DNA of 64,000 nt from Pseudomonas sp. Irchel 3H7 (GCF_900187605.1 NZ_FYEA01000001.1:434001-498000); one strand, 5' to 3'. Shown: positions 43,729-51,628, numbered from the stretch's first letter. Translations and numbers: made by a program. Notes: generated from the letters alone by a model not told the origin.

Positions 43729-44082
43729 TTAATTACCGAATTTAAACTTTATCGGCTTTAATGGATTTATAGGTTTACCACCATTTACATTGGGCGGGGG
43801 GAGTTCACATGTAGGATCTTCAGCGCCGCACTCAGGCAATTTTTTCGCCGCCTCTTTTGCAAGATCCTCTGTTTCTAAGGGGCCGATTCTGATCTTCCCC
43901 TTGCAATAAACAAACCATCCCGTACCAACACCATAACCATTCAACGGACCACTATTTTCAAAGCAAGCATCACTTGTTTTTGCCCGTTTCTCGGCGGCAT
44001 TTTTAGTAGCGAATGCAGTACCTTTCTTGCCACACCGAAGGAACCATCGTTCAACAATATTAAAGCCGTTAAAAGTACTCAT
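43729..44082 (-). CDS. Hypothetical protein, probable cargo
   Basis: 117 residues from the ATG at 44082 with GGAG six bases upstream. Six Cys, spread in pairs (WFLRCGKKG, ACFENSGPL, FVYCKGK, PECGAEDPTCE), and a Pro/Lys-rich C-terminus. AT-rich. It may be a small disulfide or metal-binding protein. No family recognised. Confidence 0.65.
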   Translation of the reverse strand: MSTFNGFNIVERWFLRCGKKGTAFATKNAAEKRAKTSDACFENSGPLNGYGVGTGWFVYCKGKIRIGPLETEDLAKEAAKKLPECGAEDPTCELPPPNVNGGKPINPLKPIKFKFGN

Positions 44083-44175
44083 AGTAAGCTCCATCTATCT
44101 AGAGCACCAAAATATAACATGCCCTCCCCAACAAGAATATCCGCGAATGCATCTAGGGCCTTTTAATGGGGAGCA

Positions 44176-44352
44176 GTGAACGATTCGTCGACCCTTGAAT
44201 TATCAGGCACAGCCAAGGAGCAGCTTGAAACCATACTGCGAGGGCTGCCGGCGTTGATTCAGTACGTCGCACTCTCCGGCTATCGACGTCCAGGTCTTCC
44301 CGAGGGCTGCCCTGGCTATAGGAAAATTCGAAGCATAAAAAACCCGCATTAA
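44176..44352 (+). CDS. Possible 58-residue protein
   Basis: GTG start with GGGGAG two bases upstream, a tight spacing. Reads VNDSSTLELSGTAKEQLETI then LRGLPALIQYVALSGYRRPG and ends before a terminator stem on the other strand. Protein-like composition is the only support. Confidence 0.35.
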   Translation: MNDSSTLELSGTAKEQLETILRGLPALIQYVALSGYRRPGLPEGCPGYRKIRSIKNPH

Positions 44353-44359
44353 GCGGGTT
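44337..44359 (-). terminator. Terminator after the 59-residue gene
   Basis: On the minus strand CCCGC-TTAAT-GCGGG followed by a T-run, six bases past the stop at 44365. Confidence 0.78.
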
Positions 44360-44364
44360 GATTT

Positions 44365-44544
44365 TCAGTTTTTCTTTTCGGAGGCTTTGGCTTCTGCCAT
44401 CGCCTGATATTGCTTTCGTCTGTTAGCTATGAGGGCATCTGCTTCAGCCTCATACTTTAGCTCGCCAATGAGCACCATGCCGTCGAATACGTTGTATCGC
44501 GGTATCCCACGACCTGGGCAGAGTACTTTTCTCAGCTTGTCCAC
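44365..44544 (-). CDS. 59-residue phage protein
   Basis: GTG start at 44544 with AGGGGTG seven bases upstream. Starts MDKLRKVLCPGRGIPRYNVF; centre LIGELKYEAEADALIANRRK; end basic (AEAKASEKKN). It is directly followed by a terminator. Probably a small late-region protein; no family recognised. Confidence 0.65.
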   Translation of the reverse strand: MDKLRKVLCPGRGIPRYNVFDGMVLIGELKYEAEADALIANRRKQYQAMAEAKASEKKN

Positions 44545-44585
44545 AGTTCACCCCTGTTACAAAGGGAAGAATGCTACCAGAAATG

Positions 44586-44610
44586 AAAAATCCGGCGCAG
44601 TGGCCGGACT
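44586..44610 (-). terminator. Terminator after the DUF2513-like gene
   Basis: On the minus strand TCCGGC-CACTGC-GCCGGA then five T, about 45 bases beyond the stop at 44656. Confidence 0.75.
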
Positions 44611-44655
44611 TAAAGGAAACCCGGCATTAGGCGGGATTCTAAATAAACAAAGTGG

Positions 44656-44958
44656 TTAGCCGTGGGCCATGAAAGGATTGTCCAAAAGCACAGGGCGCTT
44701 GCTGACACTATCAAGATAGTCATAACCAGCCCAAGTGATTCGCACAACCTTGACCAGGTCGTCATCGCTCATTTCAACGTAGCCTACGTCCGCAAGCAGA
44801 CGAATGTGGCCGTTAACCAAGTAAAGCGGCCACTCCTCAGCCTTCTCAACCGATAGGTTTTGAAACAACTCCAAGGCTGAGATATTCAGATCCCACTCAG
44901 CCGTGGCTTTCACACAGTAGTGAACAATTGACGCGAGCAAATCCGGGCTTCGTTCCAT
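44656..44958 (-). CDS. DUF2513-like protein
   Basis: 100 residues from the ATG at 44958 with GAGGAAAAA upstream. The pattern LVNGHIRLLADVGYVEMSDD followed by VVRITWAGYDYLDSV matches the winged-helix-like DUF2513 group found in phages. It may bind DNA. It is the first gene after the late promoter-terminator pair. Confidence 0.75.
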   Translation of the reverse strand: MERSPDLLASIVHYCVKATAEWDLNISALELFQNLSVEKAEEWPLYLVNGHIRLLADVGYVEMSDDDLVKVVRITWAGYDYLDSVSKRPVLLDNPFMAHG

Positions 44959-45016
44959 TTTTTCCTCATAAGCGCTGGATGCGCGCTCGGATGATATCTG
45001 AAGCCAACCCACAAAC

Positions 45017-45042
45017 AAAAAACCCGGCGCTCGGCCGGGCTT
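45017..45042 (-). terminator. Late leader terminator (tR'-like)
   Basis: On the minus strand CCCGGC-CGAGC-GCCGGG with a following T6. It lies about 40 bases downstream of the -10 box of the promoter at 45084-45112, the layout of lambda pR'-tR'. Confidence 0.8.
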
Positions 45043-45083
45043 GAATGCCTATGTGCGTTGCGCGTTACTTATGCACTATGAGG

Positions 45084-45112
45084 AAAATACGCTAGAAACG
45101 CCGTCATGTCAA
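45084..45112 (-). promoter_or_regulatory. Candidate late promoter (pR'-like)
   Basis: Minus strand: -35 TTGACA (45112-45107), spacer of 17, -10 TATTTT (45089-45084). It starts just past the end of the gene in the Q position and reads into the terminator at 45042 and then the late genes. Confidence 0.7.
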
Positions 45113-45117
45113 GATGA

Positions 45118-45795
45118 TTATGCCGCCTCTTGATCTTTTTCCGCGTGAATAACCTGCCATAGCGGTTGCTGCGCCTGAATATCCACTTCCTGAATGACTT
45201 CTTTCAGGGATCCCCACAATCCCAACCAGTCACGCGTCCAGTTTTTCGGGTCGATTGTCACACCGAAGAAGGCATCCATCTCAGCCGCCACCCGCGCGGG
45301 CCCCCACTCCGCCGCGCCCTGCACCTCCCCCTTGTACGACTGCAGGGCCAGAGTGACCAAGTACTGCGCCTTGACGCGCTTGGCCGAAGTCAAGTCGGGC
45401 AATCCCGCCTTGGCGGTGATCAGCAATACCGCATTCAGCAAATGCCGCAGGTTCATCGCCGGGTGATACAGGTAGTGCCCAAATTGCTGAACCTGGAACG
45501 GCAGCGTGTCGATCGCACGCAGCACTTTTCCGATCATCGCCAGATGTGCGGCGCGGGCAGTGGATCGGCCAACTGGCGTGCGCCGCGTCTCGCTAATGCT
45601 GATCCTCTGACGAACGATCTCGATACGCTCCTCCTTGTCACCACCCAGTGCCGCGAACACAGCCTCATGCCGGCGCATGCGGGCGCCCTTCTTCACCGGT
45701 GCCGATTCACCCCGCTCAATTGCTACAGCGCTGATCGACGCGTTCGATTCGTGCTGAGCCTCAGTCCATACCTGCCTTGCGTTGATCAGTTTCAT
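45118..45795 (-). CDS. Putative late antiterminator (Q-position gene)
   Basis: 225 residues from the ATG at 45795, coupled to NinG by ATGA overlap. No metal motif of lambda Q is seen; body is helical (HLAMIGKVLRAIDTLPFQVQ, LLNAVLLITAKAGLPDLTSA) with a basic N-terminal half. The Q role is inferred from its place after NinG and the promoter plus terminator right behind it. Confidence 0.6.
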   Translation of the reverse strand: MKLINARQVWTEAQHESNASISAVAIERGESAPVKKGARMRRHEAVFAALGGDKEERIEIVRQRISISETRRTPVGRSTARAAHLAMIGKVLRAIDTLPFQVQQFGHYLYHPAMNLRHLLNAVLLITAKAGLPDLTSAKRVKAQYLVTLALQSYKGEVQGAAEWGPARVAAEMDAFFGVTIDPKNWTRDWLGLWGSLKEVIQEVDIQAQQPLWQVIHAEKDQEAA

Positions 45796-46373
45796 GCTGC
45801 TTCCTTTTTCAGTTCTCTGGTCTTTGCCCGATATTCGGCCTTGATGGTTTTGATTTCTTCGACGGTTTGCTTGCAGGCCGGGTGCGGCCCTTCCAGCCAA
45901 TCGACCTTTTCCGGGCCGATCAGCTGCAGGAGCGAAAGCCGGTAATTCACCAGGTTGCCGGACAGGTGCGTGTTGCATGGCGCGCACTGCTTCCACACGT
46001 TGAGCGGTTCGAATCGCAGCTCAGGGTTCGCTCCTACAGAGCGGTAGTGCCCGGCGTGGTATTGGCCTTCGTGGTGACGACCGCAGCTCACGCATGGGCG
46101 ATCGGCATCACGCAGGCGGATCCACTCGTTGAAAGCTGCTTGTGCTTCGCGCATATGCTCCGCCCTGCTCTTCAGCTTCTCCTTGCGGACTTTGATCTCA
46201 CGGCGCTCGCACTGGTCGATTGCCTTGCGAGCTTTCTCTTGATGACGCGGGGCATCAATGGCTGCACAGGCCGGACTGCAAACGGCCTGCCCCATGCGCG
46301 AAGGGATGAAGGATTTCCCACACGATACGACACAGCATTTCTTCGGCTTTGGCTGCCTCCTTGCGATCGTCAT
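45792..46373 (-). CDS. ninG: NinG-like recombination protein (Rap)
   Basis: 193 residues. N-terminal Cys motif (CCVVSCGKSFIPSRMGQAVC, CSPAC), basic coiled section, then CVSCGRHHEGQYHAGHYRSV and WKQCAPCNTHLSGN, the zinc/nuclease-like NinG signature. It promotes phage recombination, acting on branched DNA in lambda. Overlaps NinB and the Q-position gene. Confidence 0.92.
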   Translation of the reverse strand: MTIARRQPKPKKCCVVSCGKSFIPSRMGQAVCSPACAAIDAPRHQEKARKAIDQCERREIKVRKEKLKSRAEHMREAQAAFNEWIRLRDADRPCVSCGRHHEGQYHAGHYRSVGANPELRFEPLNVWKQCAPCNTHLSGNLVNYRLSLLQLIGPEKVDWLEGPHPACKQTVEEIKTIKAEYRAKTRELKKEAA

Positions 46374-46840
46374 GCAGCCTCCTGGCTCAAGAGATCGTCG
46401 AAGTGCACGCCCTGCTGAGCGAAGCGCGCGACTATCCGGTCGGTGTAAGCCACGCCTTGGGCGCGGTTAAACAGGCTGGTTACAGGGAAGCCATCCGGAC
46501 CGAAGAGCTTGCAGCCGCCCATCATGGCCAGTTTCGTCTCGTACGGGAGGTGACGCATCACCCGGTACCACTCCGCCTGAAACCCGGCATCCTCGTTCAG
46601 CAGGATCTGCACGCCGACGTGCAACTTGCAGTACCGGCGAGCGTCGGCCTCGTCGCCGATCTGGGTCATCTCTGCGATGCGCTTGTACATCGCGAACCAC
46701 AGCCGGTTTTGGTCGAGCGTGCGGTCCTTTCCCGGGCGCAGCGATACGACGACGAACTTCTTGTCGCGGTACATAGCGCTAAGCTTCGTGATGGCCTCGG
46801 AGAGTTTCGCCTGACAGTTCACTGAGATTTTGTCAGCCAT
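46370..46840 (-). CDS. ninB: NinB-like recombination protein
   Basis: 156 residues, lambda NinB length 146. Motif RPGKDRTLDQNRLWFAMYKR is characteristic. It is a single-strand DNA-binding recombination mediator that can load RecA. It overlaps both neighbours by a few bases. Confidence 0.88.
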   Translation of the reverse strand: MADKISVNCQAKLSEAITKLSAMYRDKKFVVVSLRPGKDRTLDQNRLWFAMYKRIAEMTQIGDEADARRYCKLHVGVQILLNEDAGFQAEWYRVMRHLPYETKLAMMGGCKLFGPDGFPVTSLFNRAQGVAYTDRIVARFAQQGVHFDDLLSQEAA

Positions 46841-47060
46841 GGGTGGCCACCTTGTTCGGCAATCCGTTGATCAGCTCGCCGAGTTGCCGTGTCAGTCGCT
46901 CGTTCTCGGCCAGCAACTCCAGCGCCACCTCTTCCACTGTTTTCTCCCCGAGAAAGTCTTGCAGCGCCTCGGTGTTGCGCTTCCAGTCTGCACAATCGGT
47001 ACGGTACGACGCCGCCTCGGCCCACAGCAGCTTCTGGAGTTTTTGTTTGTCGATGGTCAT
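46833..47060 (-). CDS. Small helical early protein
   Basis: 75 residues, coiled-coil-like (QKLLWAEAASYRTDCADWKR, VALELLAENERLTRQLGELI). It overlaps the upstream gene as ATGA and NinB by eight bases. Unrecognised; probably a replication or recombination accessory protein by position. Confidence 0.7.
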   Translation of the reverse strand: MTIDKQKLQKLLWAEAASYRTDCADWKRNTEALQDFLGEKTVEEVALELLAENERLTRQLGELINGLPNKVATHG

Positions 47061-47854
47061 TGAGCTGCGCTCCTTGCTTCCAATTGTTCGGCCTGCTGAA
47101 TGAGCAGCGCCCGGCGATCCGCCAGCTCATTGGCTGCCAGAATTCGCAGTTCTGTTTTTTCCTCTGCCGATGTTTGGCGCATGGCGAGCATCGAATCCTT
47201 CACCGCGGCGAGCTTCTCGCGCAGTTTTGGCGAAGGCCGTGCTACATCACCGGTCAGCAGCGCAACGACGGCCCGGCCGTCTTCGGTAACCGGCGCGACA
47301 CTCAAGTCGGCCAAGTACAACTGCCCGCGTTCATGTGGGATCCGTTGCATCTGCACCGCCTTGGTGATCGCCTGGGTACGGCGGTTGGCGTCGAAGCCGA
47401 CCGACACATGCCAGTTCACTTCCTTGCTGTCCTCCCGGGCCTGACCCACCAGACGCTCGTAAGCACTGTTGAACGCCATGCGCGCACCGACCTTGTCGCC
47501 GGCGTCGAGGACAGGTTTCGCAGCTGCCAGCGCGAGCTGAACTTCGTCCGTCAGCACCACGGTTTCAAACTCGTCATTGGTGGTCATGGCGATTGCCCAG
47601 GCTTCGTCCTTGCCCGGGCGCCCGTCGGCGATCTGCACGCGCTGGAGAATGTCGGCCATTGCCAACTTGCCTCTCACCTCAAAGCGACAAGCTTTCAGCG
47701 CGGATTTCACGACCGGCACCGGGTAAGCGCAGAGGTCTTCAGCCATGATCGCCGCAGTGCCTGGGTTCATTTCCTGACCCATGGCCTCGGCGGTGGCGCA
47801 GATCGCAGCAGCGAGGCTGGCAACCTGCTGATCATCCATCTCAAATGTACTCAT
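47057..47854 (-). CDS. Replication accessory, probable helicase-loader-like protein
   Basis: 265 residues from the ATG at 47854. The N-terminus (VASLAAAICATAEAMGQEMN ... AEDLCAYPVPVVKSALKACR) resembles phage proteins in the lambda P position. The C-terminal half is helical. It overlaps the initiator gene by 14 bases. The loader role is by position and weak resemblance. Confidence 0.6.
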   Translation of the reverse strand: MSTFEMDDQQVASLAAAICATAEAMGQEMNPGTAAIMAEDLCAYPVPVVKSALKACRFEVRGKLAMADILQRVQIADGRPGKDEAWAIAMTTNDEFETVVLTDEVQLALAAAKPVLDAGDKVGARMAFNSAYERLVGQAREDSKEVNWHVSVGFDANRRTQAITKAVQMQRIPHERGQLYLADLSVAPVTEDGRAVVALLTGDVARPSPKLREKLAAVKDSMLAMRQTSAEEKTELRILAANELADRRALLIQQAEQLEARSAAQ

Positions 47855-48812
47855 TGCGCTCCCCTGCTTTGCGCTTGGCCAAAACCATCTGAGCGGCTTG
47901 CTCTGCAGCAGAGACGTTCGCTTCGGTACGCTCCATCTGGCGGGCAGTTGTCCCGTTGATGCGCTGACCGGTAACCCACTGGGTGTGGTAGCTCTCGGCG
48001 TTGGCCAGCAATTCGTTGAGGCTGTGGCACTTGCGCAGGACAGCGGCATCGCTGGTTTTCAGGTAGTGCGCGGCGACATGGTGAGCGACATCGGCGCCGA
48101 GGCGGTCGACCAGTTGGCCGAGCTGGCCACCGACCTTGGCGTTCCACACAGGCCAGGTGCTGTAGCGCTTGCGGTAGGCCATGGCGTAGTTCGCCCAAAC
48201 CTTGAAGGTTTTGCAGGACTGGTCTTTTGGGCCTGGCATGTCGGCGGGAATCTCAACCCGTGGCGCATCGGTGCGATCAACTACCAGAATCAGATTGCGG
48301 GCCGGCTTGTCCGGGCTGCCTTGCAAATCCTGACTGGTATCCTGATTGGTACCCTGATGATTGGTATCCTGATTTGTCGGAGATTTTTCCGACCCTTGCT
48401 CGGATTTTTCTCCGACCTTGTTCGGATTTTTTTCCGAGGTAGATCGGATTTTTTTCCGACCTCCGTTCTTTGGTGGGGTCGGATATTTTTCCGACCCATC
48501 CAGTTTCTGGTTCCACTCAATTGCCTTATCGGTCAGGCGAAACAGGGTGATGTTCGACGTGCTGGAAAGCTCAATCAGACCGGCCTCTTCCAGTGCCTTC
48601 AGCATGCGGTAAGCAGTGTCTGGCTTGTCAGTAAGCAGCGGCAGCTCCTCGATGATCTTGGCCTTGCTCAGCGCGAAGAAGATCCCGTCGTCAGTCTTGA
48701 TTGGCTTTGTCCAGCTCGGGCAGCCGTAGACGAAGGCGAACAGCAGGGCTTGCTGAGAATTCAGCCCCCACTCCAGCGCTTTCACCTGATTGATCGTGAC
48801 GGTGAATTGCAT
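47841..48812 (-). CDS. Replication initiator, lambda O-like
   Basis: 323 residues. The N-terminal winged-helix region (LEWGLNSQQALLFAFVYGCP, KPDTAYRMLKALEEAGLIEL) binds origin DNA. A polar linker (residues about 105-160) rich in SEK and NQDT repeats is encoded by the iterons at 48377-48495. The C-terminal domain (KTFKVWANYAMAYRKRYSTW onward) probably recruits the loader encoded next. Confidence 0.85.
   Translation of the reverse strand: MQFTVTINQVKALEWGLNSQQALLFAFVYGCPSWTKPIKTDDGIFFALSKAKIIEELPLLTDKPDTAYRMLKALEEAGLIELSSTSNITLFRLTDKAIEWNQKLDGSEKYPTPPKNGGRKKIRSTSEKNPNKVGEKSEQGSEKSPTNQDTNHQGTNQDTSQDLQGSPDKPARNLILVVDRTDAPRVEIPADMPGPKDQSCKTFKVWANYAMAYRKRYSTWPVWNAKVGGQLGQLVDRLGADVAHHVAAHYLKTSDAAVLRKCHSLNELLANAESYHTQWVTGQRINGTTARQMERTEANVSAAEQAAQMVLAKRKAGERNEYI
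48377..48495. repeat. Iterons of the phage replication origin
   Basis: Five 17-base near-palindromic repeats of the form TCGGA-N7-TCCGA-C-like: 48377, 48400, 48422, 48444 and 48479, with 22-23 base spacing for the first four and 35 for the last. They lie inside the initiator gene, as lambda O iterons do. Upstream, three copies of TGGTATCCTGAT-like sequence occur at about 48333-48374. Confidence 0.85.
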
Positions 48813-48813
48813 A

Positions 48814-49620
48814 TCAGGCCTTCCCGACCAGTTTGGCTAGTTCGAGGAAGCGATCGACGTACCAGTGAGGCTGCGTCTCGCGTGGGGATTGAGGGTTGGT
48901 CAGGTTCTTGCCGTAGGTCATGCCCTTCTCGGTCAGCGACCAGAACGGAACCATTTCCTGTTTGGAGTTCTTGCGCTGGAGCTGCTTCAGAAAGCCCTTG
49001 GTTTCCAGTGCCCGGTTGAACGCAGCGGGAGACACGCGAATGCCGTTGTCTTTCAGCAAGGCCGTGGCTGACTTGGTGGGCATCGAGGATCCGCCGGTAG
49101 CATCTGGCGCGGCGTCGACGGCGTAGCCTGGGAGAAACTTCGGATCAAGACCGTTGTTCTGGGCGATCTTCGTGAGCATCGCCATCTGGCAGGATGGAGC
49201 CGGCTTCAGCAGGCGCGTGAAGCACTCCATTATGGCGATCTCGCCAACGACCTTGGTGCCATTGAGCAGAACCTGCTCGCGGGCGCCCTGCTGCTGCTCC
49301 AGCTCCCGCCAACGGCGAATCACCTTCATGCGCATCGGGGCGCTGTAGCCGGTGAGCAGGCAGTCGGTGTGTTCGCGGTCGAGCATGTATTCGACCTGCT
49401 CCCGGTTTTGACCGTCCAGATAGATGTGCTCAAAACTGAGTACATCTAATTTCAGTTCTTTCAGCATCGCAGCGATGTCGCGCTTCACGTTGGCGTGCCG
49501 CTTGCCGGTGACGTTAGCGATCTCTCGTGAGGACATCGTGGTACGCGACACGTTTTCAGAATTCGAAAAACGTGTCGCGACACTGTTGGGGGTATTGCTG
49601 GATTCTGTGTGTTGGTGCAT
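48814..49620 (-). CDS. Rha family phage regulatory protein
   Basis: 268 residues. N-terminal Rha domain (MSSREIANVTGKRHANVKRD, EHTDCLLTGYSAPMRMKVIR) and a C-terminal winged-helix/antirepressor-like region (KSATALLKDNGIRVSPAAFN). GGAGCGAATC precedes the ATG. Rha proteins can interfere with phage growth when host IHF is absent. A 36-base inverted repeat (49544-49579) lies in the codons before the Rha domain. Confidence 0.88.
   Translation of the reverse strand: MHQHTESSNTPNSVATRFSNSENVSRTTMSSREIANVTGKRHANVKRDIAAMLKELKLDVLSFEHIYLDGQNREQVEYMLDREHTDCLLTGYSAPMRMKVIRRWRELEQQQGAREQVLLNGTKVVGEIAIMECFTRLLKPAPSCQMAMLTKIAQNNGLDPKFLPGYAVDAAPDATGGSSMPTKSATALLKDNGIRVSPAAFNRALETKGFLKQLQRKNSKQEMVPFWSLTEKGMTYGKNLTNPQSPRETQPHWYVDRFLELAKLVGKA
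49544..49579. repeat. 13-10-13 inverted repeat in the rha N-terminal codons
   Basis: Arms CGCGACACGTTTT and AAAACGTGTCGCG are perfect inverses around a 10-base spacer. Nearly the same arms and spacer length recur at 59639-59678, and decayed at 58629-58668. In each place it encodes Thr-x-Phe ... Glu-x-Val-Ser-Arg. Confidence 0.85.
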
Positions 49621-49648
49621 GATTCGCTCCAGTTGTTTACCGCTGTAG

Positions 49649-49678
49649 AAAAAGCCGACCTCGTACGTCGGCTTTTTT
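49649..49678. terminator. Terminator between the CII-like gene and rha (tR1-like)
   Basis: AAGCCGAC / GTCGGCTT stem with A-run and T-run on both sides. It lies just past the stop of the CII-like gene (49690), matching lambda tR1 between cII side genes and replication genes. Confidence 0.82.
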
Positions 49679-49689
49679 GTGTCTGAAAT

Positions 49690-50115
49690 TCAGGCTGCCT
49701 TTACGGACTGCTTGAAAACTTCCAGGCTGACGATCACTTCCTCAGCTTCCTTAAGCAGGCTCGTTTTCTCGAGCGAGCAGACTCGACCGTCAACCTGTGC
49801 GTCGAACGCAAGCCGGGTAACGTCGGCAAGATCGGCATGCAGTCGCAGCAGAGCGGCGTTGAGGTTGATTCCTTCCGGCCGCTCCTTCGGGACCAGGTCG
49901 AAACCGAACGCCTCCGCCCAAGCCTTTAGCGGGCGGAAGTCCTGGGTAAACTTCATGATCCGGTGCAGCTCTTCCAGGTTCATGCGGTGGGTGTCGTAGT
50001 CCGGGTTTGCCTTCTGCGAAAGCAACGTCCGGGATTTGAAGTCCGCGCCCTCGGCGATCTTTTTGGTGCCATGGTCGTCAACCACGTCGTAGATCGCTCT
50101 CATCAACTCCTGCAT
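49690..50115 (-). CDS. CII-like phage regulatory protein
   Basis: 141 residues from the ATG at 50115 with GAGGTGTGAC upstream. Helix-turn-helix-like N-terminus (IYDVVDDHGTKKIAEGADFK, SRTLLSQKANPDYDTHRMNL) matching the phage regulatory CII (CP76) family. It probably steers the lysis-lysogeny choice or the toxin-like early programme. It follows cro in the early operon. Confidence 0.78.
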   Translation of the reverse strand: MQELMRAIYDVVDDHGTKKIAEGADFKSRTLLSQKANPDYDTHRMNLEELHRIMKFTQDFRPLKAWAEAFGFDLVPKERPEGINLNAALLRLHADLADVTRLAFDAQVDGRVCSLEKTSLLKEAEEVIVSLEVFKQSVKAA

Positions 50116-50194
50116 GTCACACCTCAAAAATTGTTACGTGGCTCTGCGCCACCAGCGGCGCGATCATTTGCTCAAGGAACGGCGGACTTCGATG

Positions 50195-50401
50195 TCAGGC
50201 GGCGGTTCTTTGAACCGGCAGCTGGCACGGAAATGGACGAACCTCCTCCGCTGTCAGCTTTCCGTCCTCATGTTCGATGACCAGGATTTCCCTGGCCGCC
50301 TTCAAGGCTTTTGAAATGGCTGGAGCGCTGACGCCAAGGCCCTTGGCGACAGCGGACTGACCAATTCGCTCAACCAGTTCTGGCAGTGGCGTCTTTTTCA
50401 T
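50195..50401 (-). CDS. cro: Cro-like repressor
   Basis: 68 residues with a single helix-turn-helix (GQSAVAKGLGVSAPAISKAL) and a short C-terminal strand (EILVIEHEDGKLTAEEVRPF). Divergent from cI with three shared operators at 50437-50498 between them. Confidence 0.88.
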   Translation of the reverse strand: MKKTPLPELVERIGQSAVAKGLGVSAPAISKALKAAREILVIEHEDGKLTAEEVRPFPCQLPVQRTAA

Positions 50402-50436
50402 GTCGTTGCCTCAGCAAACTTTGTCAGCCCAAATAT

Positions 50437-50498
50437 TAACCGCCGGTTAGCTTTCAAGCAATACCGGCGGTTGCCGCAATAAAATTAACCAACGGTTA
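50437..50498. promoter_or_regulatory. Right operator region: three repressor sites between cro and cI
   Basis: Three 13-base sites of consensus TAACCGnCGGTTA: 50437-50449 (perfect palindrome TAACCGCCGGTTA), about 50461-50473 (ATACCGGCGGTTG) and 50486-50498 (TAACCAACGGTTA). Centres are 24-25 bases apart. A leftward promoter for cro (TTGCTT, 17 bases, TAATAT) overlaps the first site; a TAAAAT -10 for cI (50480-50485) sits between sites two and three. Confidence 0.88.
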
Positions 50499-50508
50499 AA
50501 TTTCACGG

Positions 50509-51375
50509 ATGAGCAGAAAGAAAGAGCTGTCCCCAGAACTGAAAGCTGAGTGCGACGCCGCTAAGGCGCTTTTCGTATCGAAAAAAAACGCACTCGGATT
50601 GACCCAAGCGAGTCTTGCGGCGGAGGCTGATATATCGGCCGCTGCGGTAGCGATGTACCTGAACGGAACGAATCCTCTGAATGCCAAGTTCGCGGCAGTT
50701 CTATCGCGCTTACTCGGCGTTCCAGTCGAGCGGTTCAGTAAGCGACTCGCCCGCGAGATCAGCGGGCTGACAAGTGTCGCCGAAGCGCCATCGGCTTCGA
50801 CGCTTTCAGCAGCTGATATGGTCCGCGCGATGCTTGATAAGCAGGGCAAAGGGCTTACTGACACCGCCAGACAAAGATTGATGGCGGCCGCTGAAGCAGA
50901 TGATGCCGGCGGCGCCATCGAGATTGACTACTACCGGCCAGGAGTTGTGGGTGATGAGGTGTGGATCGCCCACTACGACGTCCGCGCCGCGATGGGCGGC
51001 GGTCAGATCCCGCATGACTATCCCGAGATGCTGCAGGATGTGCGCGTAAGCCCTCAACATCTTCGCGAGATGGGTGTCGAGTTCAAAGAGCACTTCCATC
51101 TGAAAATGGTGACCGGCTGGGGCCAGTCGATGGCGCCAACGATCAAGCATCGCGATCCGCTCTTGGTCGACATCAGCATCCGGGAGTTTGTTGGGGATGG
51201 GATCTATATGTTTTCTTGGGAAGGACATCTATACATCAAGCGTTTGCAGTGGCTGGGCGATGAACAGATCAGGATGATTTCCGACAACGATCGGCATCCA
51301 CCGCAAACCATTCGGGCAGATGAGACATTCATTCAGGCGCGTGTGCTGCTCGTCTGGAACGCTCACCTGGTGTAA
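50509..51375 (+). CDS. cI: CI-like prophage repressor (HTH plus S24 peptidase)
   Basis: 288 residues. Helix-turn-helix at about 30-60 (LTQASLAAEADISAAAVAMY). C-terminal LexA/S24 domain with Ser207 (GWGQSMAPT) and Lys244 (YIKRLQ). The linker is long and no cleavage dipeptide is obvious at the usual distance, so RecA-driven self-cleavage is likely but not certain. It represses both early promoters through the TAACCG operators. Two genes follow in the same transcript. Confidence 0.92.
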   Translation: MSRKKELSPELKAECDAAKALFVSKKNALGLTQASLAAEADISAAAVAMYLNGTNPLNAKFAAVLSRLLGVPVERFSKRLAREISGLTSVAEAPSASTLSAADMVRAMLDKQGKGLTDTARQRLMAAAEADDAGGAIEIDYYRPGVVGDEVWIAHYDVRAAMGGGQIPHDYPEMLQDVRVSPQHLREMGVEFKEHFHLKMVTGWGQSMAPTIKHRDPLLVDISIREFVGDGIYMFSWEGHLYIKRLQWLGDEQIRMISDNDRHPPQTIRADETFIQARVLLVWNAHLV

Positions 51376-51400
51376 TTGCCATTTTTCATAAGGGCGCCAT

Positions 51401-51628
51401 ATGGACAAGAGCGAAGAACTGCATCTGAGAATGCAGGTTAGTAAACTCAGTAGGATAGCTGTCATAAATCTGGAAACAGTCATGCGTCTGGCTAATGCAA
51501 TTGAGAAAATCCCTAATGCGCCCGAATCCGTACGCGATGATCTAAAAAACGCCTCAAAGACCATTGATGAGCAAATCGAAGTCCTCCGCGAGCTGTATGG
51601 TATGGGGGAAAAAAATGAGTCAGTCTGA
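51401..51628 (+). CDS. Small helical protein in the cI operon
   Basis: 75 residues, all-helical and polar (EELHLRMQVSKLSRIAVINL, APESVRDDLKNASKTIDEQI). Starts 25 bases after cI and overlaps the next gene by 14 bases, so it should be made in the lysogen. Unrecognised; a partner of the membrane protein encoded next is plausible. Confidence 0.72.
   Translation: MDKSEELHLRMQVSKLSRIAVINLETVMRLANAIEKIPNAPESVRDDLKNASKTIDEQIEVLRELYGMGEKNESV

Noticed and set aside
44429-44659. 76-codon plus frame
   Set aside because: It is antisense to the better-supported 59-residue gene and runs over a terminator.
48333-48374. Short TGGTATCCTGAT-like repeats considered as a CRISPR-like array
   Set aside because: Three 12-base units without proper spacers, in frame within the initiator gene; they belong to the origin region.
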